This document shows positions 10,419-18,600 of a stretch of 23,623 nucleotides of DNA, piece by piece. A program made the translations under genes and the position numbers. Source of the DNA: Sphacelaria rigidula (Eukaryota > Phaeophyceae > Sphacelariales); the NCBI GenBank assembly GCA_964200075.2, contig CAXNAA020000254.1, positions 1-23,623 on the forward strand, in the 5' to 3' direction. Positions within the stretch are counted from its first letter, which is position 1. Every line of letters starts with the position of its first letter. The notes below the pieces were generated by a model. That model was not told where the DNA came from, did not search any database, and was given only the letters and a program-made list of their open reading frames with translations.

Positions 10419-11014
10419 CTGCCCGAGCATCTCTCGTGCGCCTTCCAAGTGTCTCGTGTCGTTGGAGTGGATGACGTCGCGTATCCCGTCCACTTCGATG
10501 AAGTTATTTGGAATTCCGCCAGGAACCTGATATTCGGGACCAAATTCGCCGGATAGTCAGGATTTGCCTGAAGTTCCTCGATGAAGAATTCACGACTGGC
10601 AAATTCCATGTTTTCAGGGGCAGTTTGACGAGCTGCCATATCAGCTAGCTGGGCGTTGTACATGAGGCTTTTTATGTCCTTAAGAGGAGTCAGGAGTGTC
10701 ATGATAGTGTGCTGATCCATGTTGGTTATCTGGTGGTGTAAGTTCTTCTCCCACCTTCGAGATGGCGGTGTAGATGTCATCTGCTTTCCTTAATTTCGAT
10801 CTCCAGCACCATTTTGCATGACATGGAAGCTAGCCCGCTGTCGCTATCGAAGTCGCTTTCTCTGCTCGTTTTACTGATGTTGCTCTCGTGCCAGAGGGTG
10901 AAATTTCTGTCGATGATGATAAATTGTGTGAGAGGATGGGCCTGTGTCTGGCCGTGCCTGACAGCCACAAGTGATCCCCCAACCCCTTTCCCAAGAGCCT
11001 GGGACCCCCGATAC
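10419..11014 (-). pseudogene. Frameshifted coding remnant, unknown family
   Basis: On the minus strand a strong acceptor (ttttttttcgccag) precedes 11014, and a GTATAAG donor follows 10419. Between them, protein-like sequence runs on but hops frame three times: ASMSCKMVLEIEIKE, then DDIYTAISKVGEELTPPDN, then MDQHTIMTLLTPLKDIKSLM and onward to FIEELQANPDYP, then FGPEYQVPGGIPNNFIEVDG and onward to EGAREMLGQ. The switches lie near 10784-10788 (one extra base in an A run), 10722-10726 (one extra base) and 10549-10553 (one base missing). The segments read as one acidic, soluble protein. I do not recognise the family. The TOM1-like gene in the same window is frame-perfect, so decay is more likely than sequencing error, but errors are not excluded. 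Confidence 0.45.
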
Positions 11015-11107
11015 CTGGCGAAAAAAAATGTATAAAACGAAAGACCCATGCATGAAGAATATCGTAATGTTTCATGTGTGTATGTGGGCGAATGGTCAGA
11101 GTCTAAC

Positions 11108-11223
11108 CCCAAGAATCGCTGTGAATATTTGCAGACGAGTGCTTCTGGGCGATAAGCGTGAGCCAGCTCGTCGATTCGCCGAAATGGTCCTCGTGTTCGC
11201 GACCAATCTCCCAGTACCGCTCA
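11108..11223 (-). pseudogene. Possible upstream exon of the frameshifted minus-strand remnant
   Basis: Behind an acceptor (cttgaccactcag ending at 11224), the minus strand reads SERYWEIGREHEDHFGESTS and WLTLIAQKHSSANIHSDSW before a TAG at 11105-11103. The phase fits the AG|GTGACC donor of the segment ending at 11550. The donor at this exon's own 3' end (GTTAGA) is poor, and the phase to 11014 is not clean, consistent with a damaged gene. Function unknown. Confidence 0.25.
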
Positions 11224-11328
11224 CTGAGTGGTCAAGCTATATTGACATTTTCTGCAATAAGCATTCGATTGTTGAAGCGCACGAAAAAAATGAGATTTTT
11301 TTCATATTTGCGCTGTCCTTCTCATCTA

Positions 11329-11339
11329 CCCCCCCCCCC
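11329..11339 (+). repeat. Poly-C run (11 nt)
   Basis: Eleven consecutive C inside the frameshifted minus-strand region. Confidence 0.95.
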
Positions 11340-11549
11340 GACAAGAACGTGTCTTGACCGTTTGAATAACCTGGGATTATTTTACCACGTCTTGTCCGCT
11401 GACAATCGCGCGAGTTTTAGAGGAAGGTTCTTGTACGCACACATGGAAGCCAGAAGGCGCTTGGCAGACGTGATGCAAAAGAAAATATAGTCGATATAGT
11501 CGATAAGCGAGCACCAGCGTTTCGCCATAGCTGAGCGAGGCGGGGTCAC

Positions 11550-11699
11550 CTTTGCTTGCCCTCTGTTTGCTGTTCATCTCCGAGTACTGTCAGACCCGTA
11601 AGTGTTGATGGGGTGATGCCCACCTCGGCCATACCATTGCTGCCCATCTCAGGAGCTGTCATAGCATTCAACAATGAAGACATGAGTGCTTTCACGTCG
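11550..11699 (-). pseudogene. Possible further upstream exon of the minus-strand remnant
   Basis: The minus-strand frame reads CDVKALMSSLLNAMTAPEMG, then GMAEVGITPSTLTGLTVLGD and EQQTEGKQ, and stops at TGA 11548-11546. It can be read either as a C-terminus or as an exon spliced at AG|GTGACC (GT at 11549-11548) to the segment at 11223. Its composition is protein-like; the upstream boundary is unclear because a TGA lies near 11721. No family is recognised. Confidence 0.25.
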
Positions 11700-12248
11700 C
11701 AGCTACTGCCAGCAGAGTTTTTGTATGGGCAAGCTCATCGCTGTGCTCCCATCAGCATCATGTGTGTGTTTGCCAAGCTGTAACCGTACAGCTCAGTCGA
11801 CTGTGGACGGTGGCGCGCGCCAGGCGGGGGGGTACGCGAACCTAAGGCACGAGAAAAAACACGAGACCACCCAACCACAGTCGCACGTGCCTCCTACACC
11901 CCTACAGCACGTACACCCTGCACCAAATACGAGACGTTTTTTAGCTGTTCAGCAACAGCTTTTTGTGTTGACCACATACATGTACGTACCATTGTCGTCG
12001 TGGGGGATCAACTGTACTGTAATCTTTTGCGTTGTCCTAAGACTGCAAATTGCTGCTGGTCGTGGCTTGTGCTCGAACAGCTACAACACGTGGTACAGTA
12101 CAGTGTATGAGTTGCAATGACCGTTTCTATTTGGGTGTTGTATCTCCACAACAACTTTCCTGAAGCGCCCTCAGGCGGTTGTCCGGTTAGAATCCAACCA
12201 GGGGCTCGGGTGTTGAAGAGCTGGGTCAAAAAGAGATCAAACGAACAT

Positions 12249-12316
12249 CGAGGTCGAAAGTAAGTAGGGTCCTGGGATTAGCCCGCTGCTTCGAGCGATT
12301 GAACTACACTCACACC
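12249..12316 (-). repeat. tRNA-like remnant on the minus strand
   Basis: The minus strand reads tgtagttcaatcgctcgaag, then cagcgggctaatcccagg, a convincing D arm and anticodon-arm-like region. A decayed B box (actttcgacct, minus strand of 12251-12261) follows at the right distance. No acceptor stem can be formed. Confidence 0.35.
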
Positions 12317-12449
12317 GCTTGCGATCCTCCGAGTCTCAGGAGAATGCCGAGCTGTCTCAAATCGAAAAAAGAACACTTTTGTCGAAACGCGGCGTCGAAC
12401 GCTCGCAATGTCGTCAGTGCGGCTTAAGTAGCTTTCAAAATGCAAAACT

Positions 12450-12476
12450 CGTTCAAGACATTTCGTTCAAGACATT
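12450..12476 (+). repeat. Direct repeat of a 13-mer
   Basis: cgttcaagacatt occurs at 12450-12462 and again at 12464-12476, separated by one base. Confidence 0.85.
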
Positions 12477-13214
12477 CGTGAATAATCGCGAATCGCGCAC
12501 ATGAGTCCCAAACGAAGTGTGTAGACATGCGAAGATAGCCTGAACAAATAGAATACAAAATGTTATGATCGAGCACATTTGATTCCACATTGTGCAAGCA
12601 CTACCGATGTGCACAAACAGTAGCGTAATGTAGTATAGTGTAGCGTGTAGTCTTTCCGCGCTGAAGTGTGCAGTTGTGGTACCATTTGTGCTGTGCTGTG
12701 CTGTGCAGACTTGCCAAAAAGGACACTGTCACCTCATTCGTTGCATTTGTTGACATTTGCTGCATTGACGTACGGATCGAAGCCAAAACATGGCTGCCAT
12801 ACCATACCTGGTTGAGTAAGACCTACCACGACTGTTTGGGGGCAGTGTAACTTTCTTGGTCTGTGCCTGGACCACTCGACATACCTGTGCTATGTCAGCG
12901 GTTGGTCGTTAGGACCCAAATTCCACACGAGTGGTCGAACAGCTATGCGCAGCTTAAAATGTAGAGGTTAGAAGCAGAATTATTTTACACGAAACTTATA
13001 TGATCAACACGCGGAAAGTAGTGGAAGCCACAGTGACAAAAAAAATGAAGCGATTTGAATCTCCAGAACAACAAAAATATACTAGCATCACTCCATGAAA
13101 AAAACGTGGTTGCTTTCGTGACGAGTTTTCAGCCTGCGTGCAGAAGATTCTTGTACGATTTCGACTGGAAGCTCCCTAAATTGGGCTGCGCGTTCAATTT
13201 TTGTGTGACACCGC

Positions 13215-13280
13215 TGAGCCCCGGTGATCCAAGTGACACACAAGACCCAAGTTACGGAGGTCACGAGTTCGAGACCCGAG
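13215..13280 (+). repeat. tRNA-like (SINE-type) remnant, relative of the 8038 copy
   Basis: This segment shares with 8038-8124 the pattern ccaa-tga-a, then ttac, ggtcacg, gttcga and cc. Its B box is agttcgagacc (13266-13276). It is more decayed than the first copy. Two related copies about 5 kb apart suggest a dispersed tRNA-derived family. Confidence 0.4.
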
Positions 13281-13643
13281 ATGTATGTGTGTATATATGC
13301 AGAATATGGCGCCGACGTTGAAGTCAGATATGATGTAGAACTTTTTGTTCTGTTTATTTGTCTACTGCGGCAAAGCGTGCATCAGCAGGTTTGTCGGCAG
13401 TTCACAGCCATATAGTTGTATTGGGCTGAGTCGGGAAACTGAAAATAATGCTATCGTGTGTCGAAGGAACGCGCATTCTTAGGCTGGCCCAGCTCGTACA
13501 TCTTCGAAACACTGTTGCTGTCCGTGCCGGATTCGATTGCAACATCGAACGTGTGAATTCGAATTCGATTTTGATTGCCGTTTTTTCTTTTTTACAATTG
13601 TACGAAGAGACACCTTGAGACAAGACCCTCGATAGTGTTGGCA

Positions 13644-13671
13644 TACTGTAGTACTGTAGTAGTGTACAGTA
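13644..13671. repeat. Cluster of TACTGTA motifs forming a hairpin
   Basis: TACTGTA at 13644-13650 and 13652-13658 is followed by its reverse complement TACAGTA at 13665-13671. Related TACTGTA/GTACAGTAC words occur at many other places in the window. Confidence 0.6.
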
Positions 13672-14961
13672 CGACTAGTCTCGTAGTTCATGTGCTCTAG
13701 TGGAATGAAAACAAGGCTGCCGCGGTAGTGCGAGCGAATGCAAATTCCCGCCAATAAGAACTATAGGCAGATCCCTTATTGGAGATTGTGTATAGTTACC
13801 ACACACCCGTCGGTGGACACCCCCATGGCCCTTGGGTCCTGAAGTTCATGATGCGACCTGCGGAGGGCGGAGAGTGCTGAAGCCAGTGGGTAGTCGACTG
13901 CATACTAAGACCGAGTAGATTTACAAGTGGCACGGTTGCAGGCTACACTCCAAGCTGTGGGGGCAACTCCCATCAAATGTCACATTGAAAGTGGTTAGTG
14001 TTTGAACACACAAGGAGCAAGTGGTTTTTCGAACAACTCAAAACAAGGACAGACACGTGACAGTGTAGTACGACGTACTGTATTGCGTGGACATGTTGCT
14101 TACACAAACACCGCCAGCAGCAGGAATCACCTTGAAGCACCACGAAGAATTGGCCACGACACCCTCTTCCTCAGCCTTTCCAGTGGGGTTGTTGAAGCCT
14201 ACTAGCTCACGTGTTTTTGATTCAGAAATAAAAAATGGAACCCACGCGCATGTGTGGTTCATGTATGCCCACGCCTGAGTCATTTTCCGGCCGCCCTCCC
14301 AGTCAAGTGACGTTGATTGGGGAAAGGAGGGTAACCTCGGTCGACCCTCACGTTCGAACATGTATGCGAGAAAACGCCTCACAGTACCGCCCGCTCAACC
14401 ATAAAACCTCGCCTGCTGCAATCCTATCGATCAATATTCGAAACTCGAGAAGTCATTTTCGCGCCCACTTAGACTACAAGCGACGCCTGAAGTGTTGTCA
14501 TCATCTGGAAGTTGGTGAGACTGCCGGAGGCCAGAACACGGGAGCAGAGGGTCGCAGGCGCCAAAATGGTTCACTCCCCGAGACTGAGCTCTTCCATGTG
14601 CCTTGCGTACCATACCGAACTGCATATCTAGAGAGACTGCCACGGTTCGAACCGAATTTGACCGAGGATTGTACACCTTTTGCCCATTGCGCGTATCAAA
14701 CATAGCTTTGGAAGTTCCAATATTTCACAATAGTACACGACTTGAGTCAGGCGTACTCCTGCGTAGGGAGTTGGCGCCTGGTCACTGCTTCTTGATTACT
14801 TGGTAAGACAGCACAACCCAGAACGGCACATTTGAACAGGAGCTGAACGTGAGCTGCAAACCCGACCAACGTCATTATTTTGGCCGTGAAGAAATTCCTC
14901 TGCTCACGCGATATGTTGCACTTGCCAGGTCGTACGCTTTCCGAATTTAGGGGACACTTGC

Positions 14962-15173
14962 ATGACAAGTGGTACTGCTAACACCCAATCGACGCCGTTT
15001 TATGGCAGAGGCGGAGGGGGCACCGAGATGTGTCGTATGTGTTGTATGGAACATGCCACGCCCCGGCGGACAACGCCGCTGTTCGCGAGAAACAGTGGCA
15101 AAGCGTTGATTTTTCACGGTGAAACTGAGGCCGGGAGGTTGCCGCACCAGCTGAATCCCGTCTGTGTATCGGT
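14962..15173 (+). CDS. Candidate initiating exon of the TOM1-like gene
   Basis: A true ATG at 14962 opens a 70-codon frame. Ending it at 15173, before a GTAATT donor at 15174, leaves two nucleotides, which is the phase required by the acceptor at 15395 (a 221-nt intron) or by the alternative acceptor at 15250. The peptide is Gly- and Cys-containing (YGRGGGGTEMCRMCCM) and has no recognisable domain, which is usual for the variable N-terminus of this family. GTAATT is a weak donor, and a short first exon elsewhere upstream is equally possible; for example, 14803 carries a GTAAGA donor in a compatible phase but lacks an ATG. Confidence 0.25.
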
Positions 15174-15394
15174 GTAATTCGCGATGTAGAGTGCATCTGT
15201 CGCTTAGAGTGTAATTCAGTTTCGCACCTCACAGAGTCGTTCTCGTACAGGCAAGACAGTCCACATGATGTTACCACTGCATCCTTTGTGTCCATCACAA
15301 AACTGTGCACTTTCTGGTTCAAGTGGTTGGATTTACCTGGAAACATTTTGACATCCTCCGTCGCCCCTGCGCTGCGCATCTACTTCGTCCCCAG

Positions 15395-15684
15395 GCCCAC
15401 GTTGTGGAAGGTGGCGACCAGTCCCACCCCAGATCGCCTGTACTTGACGTGCACCATTATCGGGGCGTGTAACTTTATTATATTCTGCGTTGCGGTGTTG
15501 GCACTATTACGAGTGCTCCGCGCGGCAGCTAGAGATTTGTACAACAGCCCTCGCCGGCGTTTGCTAGAGCTTGACGACGGAATGGCTAGACGCAGACCGG
15601 GCAGGATATGCGCCCTGTGCCAAGCTTGTCGCCCGTGGACTACGCAGAAGGCCATGCTGGCGATGGTGGCGCTTGTCGCAGTAC
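15395..15684 (+). CDS. TOM1-like gene, first recovered exon (TM1, loop 1, start of TM2)
   Basis: The frame is open from 15129 but has no ATG, so this is not the initiating exon. A good acceptor (ctacttcgtccccag) ends at 15394, making the exon start at codon position 3. It encodes TM1, an Arg-rich loop with CALCQAC, then WTTQK and the first part of TM2. The donor is GTGAGT at 15685; the overlapping GTACGT at 15681 is rejected because only the later donor matches the phase of the next exon. The upstream boundary is the least certain of this gene: an alternative acceptor at 15250 would keep the same frame and add about 48 residues. Confidence 0.75.
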
Positions 15685-18600
15685 GTGAGTTGTGATTCTG
15701 TGTTTCGCTTGGGTTGTGCTGATGAGGCTTTGTAGTCATGGTCAGACAACTTTTCAGCTACCGTGAGGCCAGGCTTTGCTCTTTTTCACAGTCAGTTGAG
15801 CTTTCTCGAGGGCGAAGGTGTTGTGCGCGTTGCCGTCTAGCTATCCTTGTGCCGAATATTTGGCGGAGTGCTGCGGGTTCACAATGGCTTGGACAAGGTG
15901 TTGCGTAGTGGTGCTATCATCTTGTATGGTACGTGTTATTTTTGCGCTGCGTAGCGTTTTTTTGTCGTGTTGCAGTGTTGGCCATGCCTCAGATGAGCTT
16001 TTTGACAAGCAGTGGAAATTGTGCAGCAGCGTCTAGCGCATTTTTGAATAGCGTGAGTAATTTCTGTGCTCCGTTATCCTGCGTCCTAGCATGTAAAATG
16101 GTGGCAGTCTGCATCACCGCCCGATCTTGCCCTTTGCTATGCGTTTTTTCTCTGCTCCCCCCCCCAGTACGCATAGCGTGGGCCGTGCTGGCCTCTCATG
16201 CCTGGGACGCCGGGCACGGACTGGTCCGCGTTATGCTGCACAATTCCGTTCGGGTGATCTTTTACTCCCTCGGTTACTTCGAGTCCGCGGCGTCGTATAC
16301 CCTTTTCACTATGGTGGCAAAATTTTGGGCTGAGCTGGCGTCGGCCGCTCGGCAGGGGACGATCGCCGCGCGCCCTTTGGGTGGGGGTGACGAGTACAGG
16401 TGATTGACTCTGCCTTTGCAGGTCTTTTTGGCAAGATGATGGTACTAGGGCCCATGAGGATTGGCTGGTGTGTTTCTGTTACATAAGTCGGGGAGAGCTG
16501 GACCGTCGTCTTGCAGTGCTGCGATGCGGTACACCACCCCACTTTTGGGTGCGTTTCTCCGCGTCCTTCAGCTGGGTTTCCCAAGCAGGGCGTTTCAATG
16601 TGCATTCCCCCCCGTCGTCGTCGTCGCACTCATCGATATCATTTCGCTTAGCGAAGTTCCGTCGGCAATTCATTCGAACGACGTCTACAATTCCGGTGTT
16701 GTCAGGCGTTTGAGCTACGGTAATACAACGTGGGTATCGGTCGAAGAGGTGTGTATGAGCACAATGAATATTGTGGGAAAGTGCGTGCACGACGTGAAGT
16801 CAGGAATTTTGATGGTACGTTCTAGTCAAGTGAATGTTCTCGGTACAGATACGCTGGCTCTGAAATGTCATGATGCTGACCTTGTGCTTGTTCCTTGTGC
16901 GTGGAAAAATTATACCCAGACCTCGTGGAACTCCGCCGGTGATTTGGAAGATCGCGCGAGGTGTACAGCGCGTGTCCTGCGCGGTGGCGTATGCCGCTGC
17001 AGCCATAGCCACTCTACTAGCGTCAAGGATATGGTCGTATCACAACAGTGAGTTTCCGTCGACATATCCCTTGCTGCGCTACGGTGCAGCTGCGAGGAAG
17101 CGAGGCGTCTAAACAGCGGCGTTAACTGATGCGCTTGCGTAGAAGTGTGTGGTGGGCATGTTTTTTGTCGATAGGCACGAGTGAGACCATCCTATGAGCT
17201 TGCTCAATTAGCTTACGTGTGTGTTCCCATCTATTTTGGATGCCAGTAAAAACGGTAAACATAGTCAGTGATGATATCATGGTGCTTCAAAGTTGATCAT
17301 ATGCCGCTCTGTCTAGGTACGTCGCACTGCCAAACCTAATTTGCGGCTGTTGAATAGAATCATAGTGCTTGATCGTATGTGAAGTGCAGTGCAAGCTCCT
17401 GCTTGAGCATACATCCGCCATGGGTGCTATGACTATGATACCCCGCACGCTGTGCTTTGTGTTGTCGTTGTCGTCGTCGTTGTTGTTTCGGCAGGTGTGT
17501 ACGTGAGCGTTCCGGTCGCATTTTTTGAGGCTTCAGCTTTCGTGCTAGCTGCTCTTGTTATGGTAACCTTCGCACACTACGCTGTCGCAGAGCTACGGTA
17601 AGCCATGCTGAAACGATGACCTTACGTGGTACAAAACGTGCTGGTGGTAGACACGGTGACGCATGCTCCTGATATGGCTAGACTAGCAAGATACCCACCG
17701 CCTGGCCTGGATAATTCGTATTTCCCAGCCTTGCTTGTTTGACGGAAGAGTGCGCAACATCATTCGGTTACACATGGCTACCTTTGTCTACGGATGTTTC
17801 ACAGAAGTATGTAGTCGAGTATTGAAATAAGCGTGTTCCTAATGTCGGTGCAGAGTGGTTTATGGATTCCTTTATTGAATAATGGGTCCTGTACAACCTG
17901 ACTTTCGTAATGCGATGAATATGTCCGTATATGGTCCTGTATTGTGTGTTGCTCTGCGTGCTATGTTTGTGTTTGGCTGCATGGGGTAGGCGACGTGAGG
18001 CAAGTCGCTGTCGTTGTCGACACGCAGTACAACAAACATAGTCGGCTGTCACCTTAACTAGATTTCACGCAACCTGTTTGTTGTTCATGTACTTCATGTG
18101 TCAAGCGGAAACGCACCTGTCTCCAGACCGTGTTATTTACGTGATCAGTTTCACTGTCTTCTCCAGCATTCCCTAACGTACCCAACTGCGTGTCTCTGTG
18201 CAGCCCAAACCTTCGATGTGTTGTTTTCATTCTGTTGTGCGGTGGTAGGCTGGTACCGATCGAACTGCCTACGAGGAGGCGTCGAGTGTACCGCATCACT
18301 GTGGTAACATCCGTATGCGCTGCTTGCCTTGTGCTTCGGGCGGGAGTGTTGCTGTGGGCGGCAGACAGGCTTTTCCCTGTTGACACCGATGTGAGTTGGT
18401 CCTGAACAACCTCATATATGCGCTGGAATGCGTGTAAAAGAAAACTACGAAAGGTCAGCGCGTGAGAGCTGTGAGTGTGTCATTCATCACTCCTCCCTGT
18501 GGCCTGTGGGTGAATATTCAAGATTTTTTTGTGCGGAACGGTTACGGTTCACTAGAATGATGCCACTTGAGCATTGACAGTGCACATATTGATTTCCCTG

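Larger units (their letters stand above)
12505..14961. other. Gene-poor stretch upstream of the TOM1-like gene
   Basis: The stretch holds a tRNA-like remnant and the TACTGTA cluster. ATG 14235 opens a 156-codon frame and ATG 14093 a 61-codon frame on the plus strand; neither shows a domain, and neither gives a donor that clearly fits the TOM1-like gene. The promoter and untranslated leader of that gene probably lie in the right part of this stretch. Confidence 0.4.

Noticed and set aside
14235-14705. 156-codon ATG-started plus-strand frame
   Set aside because: Composition is not protein-like, there is no domain, and no donor in it fits the TOM1-like gene's first recovered exon.
16400-16421. 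22-nt mini-intron between GTGATT and tttgcag
   Set aside because: Too short to be spliced, and the frame it enters does not continue the TOM1 pattern; the 520-nt intron to 16919 fits phase and homology.
16461-17051. 196-codon plus-strand open frame
   Set aside because: It runs through the intron and TM4 exon of the TOM1-like gene in the wrong frame; using it breaks both the splice phases and the family alignment.
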